Origin: Halieaceae bacterium UBA5085
GTDB taxonomy: Bacteria > Pseudomonadota > Gammaproteobacteria > Pseudomonadales > Halieaceae
Direction of reading: 5' to 3'
Length of the DNA: 21,201 bases
NCBI GenBank assembly: GCA_002414665.1
Contig: DIAF01000036.1
Coordinates: 1-21,201, forward strand
The position numbers and the translations under genes were made by a program. The first letter of the stretch is position 1. Each line of letters opens with the position of its first letter. The notes under the pieces are model-generated. The model saw only the letters and a list, made by a program, of their open reading frames with translations, was not told where the DNA came from and made no database searches. This document shows positions 14,129 through 21,201 of this stretch, piece by piece.

Positions 14129-16687
14129 ATGGACCCCCACTACCAGCCCAAGATCCTCGAACAGGCGGCCCAGGAATACTGGCAGACCGAGCAGAGTTTT
14201 GCCGTGCACAAGGATGACAGCCGGGAGAAATTCTACTGTCTCGCCATGTTCCCCTACCCCAGTGGCAAGCTGCACATGGGCCATGTGCGCAATTATGCGA
14301 TGGGCGATGTTGTTGCCCGCCACAAGCGCGCCAAGGGCTATAATGTGCTCCATCCAATGGGATGGGACGCGTTCGGGATGCCGGCCGAGAACGCTGCCAT
14401 GGAGCGCAATGTTCATCCGGGCGAATGGACCTATCAGAATATCGCCTCGATGAAGGCCCAGTTCTCGAAGCTCGGCCTGTCGCTCGACTGGAGCCGGGAA
14501 TTCGCGACCTGCGACCCGGAATATTACGGCGCCCAGCAGGGTCTGTTCCTGAAATTCCTGGAAAAGGGCCTCGTCTATCGCAAGGCCTCGAAAGTGAATT
14601 GGGACCCGGTCGACAATACGGTGCTGGCCAATGAACAGGTCATCGACGGGCGCGGATGGCGCTCGGGCGCGCTGGTGGAACAGCGCGAGCTCACGCAATG
14701 GTTCTTCCGCATTACCGACTATGCCGAAGACCTGCTGACCGAAGTGCAAAAGCTGGAGCGCTGGCCTGAAAAGGTGCGCACCATGCAGGCGAACTGGATC
14801 GGCCGGTCGGAAGGACTCCAGATGCGGTTCGAATTCGATGGCACCGCGCCATCCGGATTTAGCGAAGGCATCGAGATCTTCACGACCCGTCCGGACACGT
14901 TGTTCGGCGCGAGTTTCATTGCCCTGTCACCAGATCACCCGCTGACCGTCCAAATGGCGGAGCAATCGGATGAGTTGAAAGCGTTCCGCGCAAGATGCGC
15001 ACAGATCGGCACCAGCGAAGAGGCCATCGAAAAGGCCGAAAAGCTTGGCTTCGATACCGGCCTGACCGTCAAACACCCTTTCGACGACACGAAGACCCTG
15101 CCCGTATGGGTCGCGAACTTCGTGCTGATGGGGTACGGCACCGGCGCGATTTTTGGCTGCCCGGCGCATGACCAGCGCGATATCGATTTTGCCCGGAAAT
15201 ACGGCCTGAGCGTCACGCCCGTTGTGCTGCCGGCCGACGCTGACGCTGCCACGTTCGATGTTGAAAACGAGGCCTATACCGGCCCCGGCAGCATCTTCAA
15301 TTCCGGCTTCCTTGACGGGATGGCGATTGATGACGCCAAGCGCGCCGCCATTGAAAAAATCGAATCCATGGGGCTCGGTGAAGGCAAGGTGAACTATCGC
15401 CTTCGTGACTGGGGCGTCTCGCGCCAGCGCTACTGGGGCTGCCCAATCCCGGTCATCCATTGTGAAAACTGTGGCATCGTGCCAGTGCCGGAAGCCGATC
15501 TGCCGGTGAAACTGCCGGACGAGGCTTCCTTCGACCAGCCCGGCAATCCGCTGGAGCGCCACCCAAGCTGGAAACATGTCGATTGCCCGAAATGCGGCAA
15601 GGCCGCCCGCCGCGAGACAGACACGCTGGACACGTTCGTCGACAGCTCCTGGTACTATTCCCGCTTTGCCAGCACAAACGACCTGGAAGAGCGCGCCTAT
15701 TGGATGCCGGTCGACCAATATGTTGGCGGCGTAGAGCATGCGGTGCTTCACCTGCTCTATGCGCGCTTCTTCGCCAAGGCGATGCGCGATGTCGGCCTGC
15801 TGGACTTGCCGAATGGCGAGCCGTTTGCCGGTCTTTTCACGCAAGGCATGGTGACGCACGAGACCTACAAGTCAGCGGCCGGAAAGTGGCTGGAGCCGAA
15901 TGAAGTCGCTCGCGATGGCGATACCTGGATCGAGACCGCCACCGGCGCGATTGCGACGGCAGGTCCGATTGAAAAAATGTCGAAGTCCAAGAAGAATACG
16001 GTCGACCCGGATGCTATCATCAGCCAGTTCGGCGCGGATGTCGCGCGCTGGTTCGTCCTGTCAGATTCCCCGCCGGAACGAGATGTCGAGTGGACCCAGT
16101 CCGGCGTTGAAGGCGCGTCGCGGTTTGCCCAGCGCCTGTGGAGCGTGTTCGATGCCCTGCCAGAGGATACCAGCACTGCCGCTGGCGAGGATGCCGACTC
16201 CACAGCGCTGCGGAAAGCGAACCACAAGGCCGTCGCAGCCATCGACAAGGCAATCGAGGAATTCCGGTTCAACTCTGCCGTAGCCACCATCCATGAATGG
16301 GTCACCACTTTGAAAAAGGCTGAATCGGCTGGCGACGCCGTGTTAGGCGCGCGTATTGAAGGCGCCTCCATGCTGGCCCGCTGTGTGACACCGTTCATAC
16401 CGCACCTGGCCGAGGCCTGTTGGGAACGACTGGGCCAACCTGCCTTCGTATCCTCAGCGCCCTGGCCCGTGGCGGACCCCGCCCTGCTGGCGGATGATGA
16501 GGTCACAATGGCGGTTCAAGTGAATGGGAAGCGCCGCGCGGAAATCACCGTGCCGAAGAGTATGGACAAGGATTCCGTCGAAGCCGTTGCGAAAACCCAT
16601 GCGGATGTAGCCAGCTTCATTGAGGGCAAGTCCGTGAAGAAAACCATTGTCGTGCCCGGCCGCATCGTGAATATCGTGGTGGCATGA
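14129..16687 (+). CDS. leuS: Leucyl-tRNA synthetase, apparently chimeric (gamma-type N-terminus, alpha-type body)
   Basis: This class I synthetase charges tRNA-Leu and edits mischarged tRNA. The 852-residue frame is intact: HMGH at residues 49-52, the CP1 editing domain (about 220-410), the leucine-specific and Cys-rich insert CENCG...CPKCG, KMSKS at 616-620, then the anticodon-binding and C-terminal domains. The first 50 or so residues (MDPHYQPKILEQAAQEYW through FPYPSGKLHMGH) look gammaproteobacterial. From NYAMGDVVARHKRAKGYNVL onward the sequence looks alphaproteobacterial, as do all later genes. After the switch Tyr and Asn are often TAT and AAT. ATG at 14129 fits the family start; the ribosome-binding site is weak. 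lptE starts inside the stop codon (ATGA). As a protein it may not exist in any one cell if the join is false. Confidence 0.93.
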   Translation: MDPHYQPKILEQAAQEYWQTEQSFAVHKDDSREKFYCLAMFPYPSGKLHMGHVRNYAMGDVVARHKRAKGYNVLHPMGWDAFGMPAENAAMERNVHPGEWTYQNIASMKAQFSKLGLSLDWSREFATCDPEYYGAQQGLFLKFLEKGLVYRKASKVNWDPVDNTVLANEQVIDGRGWRSGALVEQRELTQWFFRITDYAEDLLTEVQKLERWPEKVRTMQANWIGRSEGLQMRFEFDGTAPSGFSEGIEIFTTRPDTLFGASFIALSPDHPLTVQMAEQSDELKAFRARCAQIGTSEEAIEKAEKLGFDTGLTVKHPFDDTKTLPVWVANFVLMGYGTGAIFGCPAHDQRDIDFARKYGLSVTPVVLPADADAATFDVENEAYTGPGSIFNSGFLDGMAIDDAKRAAIEKIESMGLGEGKVNYRLRDWGVSRQRYWGCPIPVIHCENCGIVPVPEADLPVKLPDEASFDQPGNPLERHPSWKHVDCPKCGKAARRETDTLDTFVDSSWYYSRFASTNDLEERAYWMPVDQYVGGVEHAVLHLLYARFFAKAMRDVGLLDLPNGEPFAGLFTQGMVTHETYKSAAGKWLEPNEVARDGDTWIETATGAIATAGPIEKMSKSKKNTVDPDAIISQFGADVARWFVLSDSPPERDVEWTQSGVEGASRFAQRLWSVFDALPEDTSTAAGEDADSTALRKANHKAVAAIDKAIEEFRFNSAVATIHEWVTTLKKAESAGDAVLGARIEGASMLARCVTPFIPHLAEACWERLGQPAFVSSAPWPVADPALLADDEVTMAVQVNGKRRAEITVPKSMDKDSVEAVAKTHADVASFIEGKSVKKTIVVPGRIVNIVVA
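14250..14300. other. Probable junction between two genomes inside leuS
   Basis: This stretch encodes FPYPSGKLHMGHVRNY, among the most conserved residues of leucyl-tRNA synthetase. Gene content, codon choice and protein affinity are gammaproteobacterial to the left and alphaproteobacterial to the right. The exact base cannot be set because both lineages share near-identical sequence here. Confidence 0.7.
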
Positions 16688-17154
16688 AACAGTTCTTCGC
16701 TCTTGTCGCCTTCGCCCTCATAGCCGGGTGCGGATTCAAACCGGTCTATGCGACGGGCGCGGGCGCCACTTATGGCGGCGCCATCACGGTCGAACCCATC
16801 GATGGCCGATCGGGATACATCTTGCGCCGGGCCTTGCAGGAAGAGTTGGCGATCGGATTGCCAAACGTGACAGAGGCTGCCTCGCTCCAGATTACGGTGA
16901 AAGAAAATCTGACACGGTTGGCATTCCAGCAAGACGGCGCAGCGGCGAGATCAAATGTTACCTTGTCGGGCCGTTACGCTTTGTCTCAAGGCCAAGAACG
17001 GTTGACCGGCTACGCTGTTGGCGAAGTCAGTTTTGCGGTACCGAGCAGCACTTATGGAGACATAGCAGCCCAAAAGAGCGCCTCGGAGAGAGCGGCCGGC
17101 ATCTTGGCGAAGAATATCGTGGACGACCTGCGGCGCAAATTGTCGGTTGAATAA
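16684..17154 (+). CDS. lptE: LPS-assembly lipoprotein LptE
   Basis: LptE is an outer-membrane lipoprotein that plugs the LptD barrel and helps insert lipopolysaccharide. The 156-residue product starts MKQFFALVAFALIAGCGFKPVY, a lipoprotein signal peptide with lipobox ALIAGC and modified Cys at 16. GFKPVYATG after the Cys is characteristic of alphaproteobacterial LptE, and the rest fits the family fold (ESLQ-type beta strands, SARAAGILAK-like helix near the end, here SASERAAGILAKNIVDDLRR). It overlaps leuS by four bases (ATGA) and holA by one base (TAATG), so it sits mid-operon. The sequence is too divergent for residue-level function. Confidence 0.88.
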   Translation: MKQFFALVAFALIAGCGFKPVYATGAGATYGGAITVEPIDGRSGYILRRALQEELAIGLPNVTEAASLQITVKENLTRLAFQQDGAAARSNVTLSGRYALSQGQERLTGYAVGEVSFAVPSSTYGDIAAQKSASERAAGILAKNIVDDLRRKLSVE

Positions 17155-18188
17155 TGTTGTTCAAGGGCAAACAGGCGAGTGATTTTGCCCGCAAGCCCAA
17201 ACCATCCGTTTGGGCTGTGCTGGCCTTCGGCGAAGATTCCGGCCTCGCCTCCGATGCCGCGATTTCCCTGATCAAAGCCTGGACGCCGAAAGGCGCCAAT
17301 ATGGATGTCACCACACTGGATGATGACTCCATCAAGAAGGACCCATCACTCCTGTTCGACGGACTCGAAGCGGTATCCCTCTTGGGAGACCCTCGCGTCA
17401 TCCGCGTTCGGACAAGCGGCGACAAGATTGCCGCCCTGTTGATAGAGGCCATTCAGAAAGGTGAATCGCAGGAGGGCTATTATTCCGCCCGCCTGATAAT
17501 CGAAGCTGGTAGCCTGCAGAAGCGCTCGAAATTGCGCGCCGCCGCAGAAACCGCCCAACTGACCGCCTGCCTGCAACTGTTCGCCGACGAAGCGGGCGAT
17601 ATTGAAAAACGGGTTCAGGATGCGCTGAAGTCCGAAAGTGTCCAGATCACACCCGAGGCGCTCGCACTGTTTGTGGGCGACCTGCCGGGCCATCGCAATC
17701 TGGCCAACTCGGAGATCGAGAAGCTCGCCCTCTATGCACGCGGTCTGGGCCGACCGCTTGATGTGGATGATATCCGGTCCTTGTCCGCTACCGATGTGGA
17801 TCACAATCTTTCAGCCGCCATTCGCGCAGCGCTCGATGGCAAACCGGCGCTCGTCCATACCACACTCGACCGACTGGCTGTTGCGGGCACGAGTGGGATT
17901 TCCATCCTGCGTTCACTTCAGTTCGAAACCATGCGCATGCTGGACGCTCAGTCTCGGCTTGCATCCGGCCAATCGAATCCCGGCATGAAACTCCGGCCGC
18001 CCGTTTGGCAAAGCGAATGGGGCCTGTTCAGCGCGCGCCTCAGGAAGTGGCCGACCAAGCGGCTGATGCGGGTGATGGAACGGATCTATGAAGCAGAACA
18101 ACAAGCCAAGTCCGGTTCAGGCAGTGCGGACCCAGTAATCCGTGTACTGATGAATGAAATCGCCCGCGCCGCCGAAATAGCAAGCTGA
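17154..18188 (+). CDS. holA: DNA polymerase III subunit delta HolA
   Basis: HolA is the clamp-loader subunit that opens the beta sliding clamp during replication. The 344-residue product fits the family size. The N-terminal AAA+-like domain begins VWAVLAFGEDSGLASDAA and holds no Walker A, as expected for delta. The central part carries DSIKKDPSLLFDGLEAVSLLGD, a typical delta segment, and the C-terminal collar domain contains GHRNLANSEIEKLALY and ISILRSLQFETMRML. The ATG shares its A with the lptE stop codon (TAATG). Convergent parB ends three bases after the holA stop, leaving no room for a separate terminator. Confidence 0.92.
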   Translation: MLFKGKQASDFARKPKPSVWAVLAFGEDSGLASDAAISLIKAWTPKGANMDVTTLDDDSIKKDPSLLFDGLEAVSLLGDPRVIRVRTSGDKIAALLIEAIQKGESQEGYYSARLIIEAGSLQKRSKLRAAAETAQLTACLQLFADEAGDIEKRVQDALKSESVQITPEALALFVGDLPGHRNLANSEIEKLALYARGLGRPLDVDDIRSLSATDVDHNLSAAIRAALDGKPALVHTTLDRLAVAGTSGISILRSLQFETMRMLDAQSRLASGQSNPGMKLRPPVWQSEWGLFSARLRKWPTKRLMRVMERIYEAEQQAKSGSGSADPVIRVLMNEIARAAEIAS

Positions 18189-18191
18189 CGT

Positions 18192-19109
18192 TCAGAGAAT
18201 ATTGCGCTTGGCGGTCAGACGTCTGCAGACGTCGTCAAGTTGTTCCAGGTCGCGATACTTGATGCGAAGCTCGCCGCCATTCTTGCCGTGGCGGATGTCT
18301 ACATCCAGTCCGATGGACCGGGAGAGATCCGCCTCGAGGGCTTCGGTGTCGACATCCTTTTCCTCTGACTTGAGTCGGGCGGATTTGGTTTCAACGGGCG
18401 TGTCTTCGCGAGCAGCCTTGGCATGCGCTTCGACCTCGCGAACCGTCAGACCTTTCTCAACAGCAAGCTCCACCAGCGCTTCCGGATCGGGCGCACCCAG
18501 CGCCGCGCGCGCGTGTCCCGCCGTGACCTTGCCATCACGAACATACTCTCGAGCGCCTTCTGGCAATTGCAGCAAGCGCAGGGTGTTTGTGATGTGAACC
18601 CGACTTTTGCCGACGCTTGTGGCAAGACTGTCCTGAGTTCGACCGAAGCGCTTCATCAGCGCCTCATAGGCTTCAGCTTCTTCAATTGGGTTGAGGTCTG
18701 CGCGCTGAACATTCTCGATGATGCCGATCTCGAGTAGTTCCAACTCGTCGGTATCCCGTACAACAGCGGGAATACTGGTCAGACCGGCCAGCTTGGCGGC
18801 GCGCCACCGACGCTCCCCCGCTATGATCTGATACTCGTTCTTTTCCTTGGGATCCGGACGGACCAGAATAGGCTGGAGAACGCCTTTGGATTTCAGTGAT
18901 TCCGCGAGTTCCTGAAGGGCGGCCTCGTCGAAGGTCCGACGAGGCTGTTTCGGATTTCGGCGAATCTTGTCGATCGCGATTTCGTTGGAGCTGCCCTTAC
19001 TCCCACCTGCAGTGCGTGCTTCAGGCGGAGAGACAGCCTCCACTTCCCCAATCAGGGAAGACAGGCCGCGTCCAAGACGGGAAGGTTTGCTCTTGGTATC
19101 GTCGCTCAT
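18192..19109 (-). CDS. parB: Chromosome partitioning protein ParB
   Basis: ParB is a CTP-dependent DNA clamp that loads at parS, spreads and, with ParA, segregates the origin. The 305-residue product has the ParA-stimulating motif LGRGLSSLIG near residues 12-21 and the ParB/Srx domain with the CTP-binding box GERRWRA at 98-104. These are followed by ENVQRADLNPIEEAEAY, a helix-turn-helix (about 150-190, KSRVHITNTLRLLQLP), HARAALG, and a C-terminal dimerisation domain ending in KYRDLEQLDDVCRRL. It lies five bases after parA and is translated from ATG at 19109 with a poor ribosome-binding site, consistent with coupling. Perfect parS sites occur 1.4 and 1.9 kb upstream. Confidence 0.97.
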   Translation of the reverse strand: MSDDTKSKPSRLGRGLSSLIGEVEAVSPPEARTAGGSKGSSNEIAIDKIRRNPKQPRRTFDEAALQELAESLKSKGVLQPILVRPDPKEKNEYQIIAGERRWRAAKLAGLTSIPAVVRDTDELELLEIGIIENVQRADLNPIEEAEAYEALMKRFGRTQDSLATSVGKSRVHITNTLRLLQLPEGAREYVRDGKVTAGHARAALGAPDPEALVELAVEKGLTVREVEAHAKAAREDTPVETKSARLKSEEKDVDTEALEADLSRSIGLDVDIRHGKNGGELRIKYRDLEQLDDVCRRLTAKRNIL

Positions 19110-19114
19110 ATGGG

Positions 19115-19927
19115 TCAGGCCGCGCGGGCTTTCTCTCTTTGAAGGACTTCGGATGCGAGACGGATATAGGCCTCGCTACCTGGACAGCGATAGTCATACA
19201 ACAAGGCCGGCTTGCCGAAAGATGGCGCTTCGGAAAGGCGTACATTCCGCGGTATGACCGTATTGTAGACCTTGGCGCCAAAGAAGGCTCGCACTTCGTC
19301 GGCGACCTGGTCGGACAGATTGTTTCGCCGGTCATACATGGTCAGGACGACGCCCTGGATTTCGAGATTGGGATTGAGGCCAGAGCGCACAACTTCCACC
19401 GTGCGGAGCAGTTGGCTAAGGCCTTCCAGCGCCAGGAACTCACACTGTAGCGGAACCAGAAGTGCATCGGCGGCCGTCATCGCGTTCAAAGTGAGCGAGG
19501 ACAGCGATGGCGGGCAATCAATCAGAATATAGTCATACTGGACCAGTCCGCCCTGGACAGACCGCTGAACATAATCATGCAGCGCGTCGCGCAATTTGTA
19601 GGACCGGTGAGAGTCATTGGCCAGTTCGGTTTCTACACCAGAGAGGTTTTCATCGCCCGGAACAATGTCAAGACGCGGCACAATCGTTGACAGAACCGCT
19701 TCTTCCAGCGGGATCCGGTCCACGACAACATCATAGGATGTCTGATGCCGGTCCTGGCGCTCAATACCCAGTCCTGTGGAGGCGTTGCCTTGCGCATCGA
19801 AATCGACAATCAGGACGCGCCGGCCCACGGCCGCCAACGCCGTGCCGAGATTTATGGACGTCGTTGTCTTCCCGACCCCGCCCTTTTGGTTCACGACTGC
19901 AAAGATTCTAGGTTTACCGCTGACCAC
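19115..19927 (-). CDS. parA: Chromosome partitioning ATPase ParA (Soj family)
   Basis: ParA is a deviant Walker-A ATPase that binds nucleoid DNA and moves ParB-parS complexes. The 270-residue product has IFAVVNQKGGVGKTTT at its N-terminus, with signature K15 and catalytic K20, then VLIVDFDAQGNASTGLG (Walker A'), and YILIDCPPSLSSLT (Walker B region). GVVLTMYDRRNNLSDQVADEVR and TVIPRNVRLSEAPSFGKP are also typical. The start is GTG at 19927, supported by GGAG seven bases upstream; this makes it overlap rsmG by 14 bases. It is second to last of mnmG-rsmG-parA-parB. Confidence 0.97.
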   Translation of the reverse strand: MVSGKPRIFAVVNQKGGVGKTTTSINLGTALAAVGRRVLIVDFDAQGNASTGLGIERQDRHQTSYDVVVDRIPLEEAVLSTIVPRLDIVPGDENLSGVETELANDSHRSYKLRDALHDYVQRSVQGGLVQYDYILIDCPPSLSSLTLNAMTAADALLVPLQCEFLALEGLSQLLRTVEVVRSGLNPNLEIQGVVLTMYDRRNNLSDQVADEVRAFFGAKVYNTVIPRNVRLSEAPSFGKPALLYDYRCPGSEAYIRLASEVLQREKARAA

Positions 19928-20537
19928 GCTTGAGCTCCCTCACGATCAAAATCACGCCTGACCCACCAGTGCGACTTGGAATCGCCTCATAGGCGAAGTT
20001 CCATCTTTGTTGGGCGTCCGTCAATTCTTCTTTCCAGCGTTCGCCCTTTAGAAAAACCCCTGTTGCACCGTTTTCCATCCAGGGAGCGGCGTAGTCGAGC
20101 AGTTTTGGAAGGGGCGCAAACGCCCGCGCAGTGATAATATCCGCGGTGGAATTCGGCGCAGCCTCAATCCGGCCCTGATAAACCGACGCACTGAGACCAG
20201 CACCGCCGATAGCGGCGCGGAGAAAGGCGCATTTCTTCCCGACGCTTTCCATCATGGTCACATGACTCTGTGGTCGGGCCGCAGAAATGATCAATCCGGG
20301 AAATCCCGCACCCGAACCGAGATCGACGATCCGCGTTGATTCCGGAATAAACGGCAGAATCTGGTAGGAATCAGCCACATGCCGACCCCATATCTGCGGC
20401 CACTCACGCGGTCCAATCAGATTGGAGCGTTGCCGCCACGCGTCGAGAGTTAAGATCACGGCGTCCAATCTTTCCAATGTTTCACGTGAAACATCGAATT
20501 CGGCCAGAAAGGCCGCGCGATCTTCGGAATTCATCAT
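19914..20537 (-). CDS. rsmG: 16S rRNA (guanine527-N7)-methyltransferase RsmG
   Basis: RsmG is a SAM-dependent enzyme that makes m7G527 in 16S rRNA; its loss gives low-level streptomycin resistance in many bacteria. The 207-residue product has NLIGPREWPQIWGRHVADS, the SAM-binding loop VDLGSGAGFPGL at about residues 71-82, ESVGKKCAFLR, and ITARAFAPLPKLLDYA, all typical. Two ATG codons stand in tandem at 20537 and 20534; either may be used. It begins five bases after the mnmG stop and overlaps parA at its end. Residues 15-20 (DVSRET) are encoded by a parS site. Confidence 0.96.
   Translation of the reverse strand: MMNSEDRAAFLAEFDVSRETLERLDAVILTLDAWRQRSNLIGPREWPQIWGRHVADSYQILPFIPESTRIVDLGSGAGFPGLIISAARPQSHVTMMESVGKKCAFLRAAIGGAGLSASVYQGRIEAAPNSTADIITARAFAPLPKLLDYAAPWMENGATGVFLKGERWKEELTDAQQRWNFAYEAIPSRTGGSGVILIVRELKRGQR
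20478..20493. promoter_or_regulatory. parS centromere site inside rsmG
   Basis: TGTTTCACGTGAAACA is the universal bacterial parS palindrome with no mismatch. The flanking A and T extend the palindrome to 18 bp. It lies in the coding sequence near the start of rsmG and should be a ParB loading site. Confidence 0.95.
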
Positions 20538-20542
20538 GAGTG

Positions 20543-21201
20543 TTAACCAGCTTTCTTCCGGCGCTTAACATATCCCAAAAGGGCCGTTAGAGCGCCGGGC
20601 GTCACGCCTTCAATACGACCGGCCTGTCCCAACGTAGAAGGACGGACCGATTCCAGTTTCTGGCGAACCTCATTCGAGAGACCGCCAATTCCCGAATAAT
20701 CGAGATCTGCCGGGATCATCAGATCTTCATCGCGACGCAAAGCAGCGACATCTTCTGCCTGGCGTTCCAAATAGGAAGAGTAAAGGGCTTCAATCTCGAC
20801 CTGCGTCCCGATCTCCTCGGAGATGTCTGATACTTCCGGCCAAATGGCGGACAGTGCATGGAGATCGATATCCTTGTAGGAGAGATATTCCCATGCCGTC
20901 CTGACGCGGCCATCCTGATTGACCGCCCATCCGGCTTGAGCCGCTTTTGCAGGCGACAAGGTCAATGTCTTCAGAAGTTGGCGGGCAGATTCAAGCGCTC
21001 GGTGTTTCACGTGAAACACGTCTGCCCGGTCTGACCCGACGCATCCGGCGGCAATACCCTTTTCGGTGAGACGCTGGTCGGCATTATCGGCGCGTAGTGC
21101 CAACCGATATTCGGCGCGCGATGTAAACATCCGATAGGGTTCCGTCACGCCGCGCGTCACGAGATCATCGATGAGGACGCCAATATATGCTTCGGCGCGA
21201 T
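20543..21201 (-). CDS. mnmG: tRNA uridine-5-carboxymethylaminomethyl synthesis enzyme MnmG (3' part)
   Basis: With MnmE, MnmG installs the cmnm5 group on wobble U34 of certain tRNAs, using FAD. Only the C-terminal 218 or so residues are in the window; the gene runs off the right edge, so its start is not visible. Visible marks are YIGVLIDDL, FTSRAEYRLALRADNAD (conserved at the end of the FAD domain), DYSGIGGLSNEVRQKL, and RPSTLGQAGRIEGVTPGAL in the C-terminal tRNA/MnmE-binding domain. It is first in the visible minus-strand operon with rsmG, parA and parB. A parS site encodes the FHVK residues in VFHVKHR. Confidence 0.97.
   Translation of the reverse strand, partial: RAEAYIGVLIDDLVTRGVTEPYRMFTSRAEYRLALRADNADQRLTEKGIAAGCVGSDRADVFHVKHRALESARQLLKTLTLSPAKAAQAGWAVNQDGRVRTAWEYLSYKDIDLHALSAIWPEVSDISEEIGTQVEIEALYSSYLERQAEDVAALRRDEDLMIPADLDYSGIGGLSNEVRQKLESVRPSTLGQAGRIEGVTPGALTALLGYVKRRKKAG
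21003..21018. promoter_or_regulatory. parS centromere site inside mnmG
   Basis: This is a second perfect TGTTTCACGTGAAACA; flanking G and C extend it to an 18-bp palindrome. It is 525 bases from the first copy, start to start, and is read in a different frame (VFHVKH here, DVSRET in rsmG). Confidence 0.95.

Noticed and set aside
14927..15859. 310-codon antisense frame in leuS
   Set aside because: It covers conserved LeuS domains on the opposite strand and shows no recognisable protein features.
16684..18188. lptE and holA as gammaproteobacterial genes continuing the left-hand operon
   Set aside because: leuS-lptE-holA also occurs in gammaproteobacteria, but LptE (GCGFKPVY), HolA and the convergent par operon fit alphaproteobacteria.

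Overview
The window appears to be two bacterial genomes joined inside one gene. Positions 1 to about 14,250 read as a gammaproteobacterium, probably a marine type. The evidence is the order DUF1820 gene - miaB - ybeZ - ybeY - ybeX - lnt, with leuS next in that direction, plus a Lon paralogue of the pseudomonad kind and GC-rich codons ending in C or G. From about 14,300 to the end the window reads as an alphaproteobacterium (Caulobacterales/Hyphomonadaceae-like is a guess). The evidence there is leuS - lptE - holA facing parB - parA - rsmG - mnmG, with two perfect parS sites, the usual layout near an alphaproteobacterial replication origin. The switch lies in leuS around the conserved HMGH region. 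Both lineages can carry leuS-lptE-holA, so a false join by a metagenome assembler is the simplest explanation. A real recombination is possible but less likely.

Gammaproteobacterial part. A heat-shock-type Lon protease (minus strand, to 2510) is read away from a PLP aminotransferase (2671-3948). A small DUF1820 gene (minus) faces that aminotransferase and diverges from a tight operon: miaB (tRNA ms2i6A), ybeZ (PhoH-like ATPase), ybeY (rRNA endonuclease), ybeX (CBS protein) and lnt (apolipoprotein N-acyltransferase). Several of these genes overlap by ATGA. Between lnt and leuS sits a respiratory block on the minus strand: cydA, cydB, a 44-residue DUF2474 protein and a two-haem-motif cytochrome c. 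Reading away from it is an Rrf2/NsrR-type Fe-S regulator that seems to start at an AUC codon. The AT-rich divergent promoter holds a 23-bp imperfect dyad overlapping both candidate promoters. Together these suggest a nitric-oxide- or redox-responsive cytochrome bd (cyanide-insensitive type) operon.

Alphaproteobacterial part. Most of leuS is followed by lptE (LPS assembly lipoprotein) and holA (DNA polymerase III delta), joined by overlapping start and stop codons. They converge on parB, parA, rsmG and mnmG, which form one minus-strand operon for chromosome segregation and RNA modification. The two parS palindromes lie inside rsmG and mnmG. mnmG runs off the right edge.

No tRNA, rRNA, CRISPR array, insertion sequence or prophage was recognised. 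Every intergenic gap is under 300 bases.
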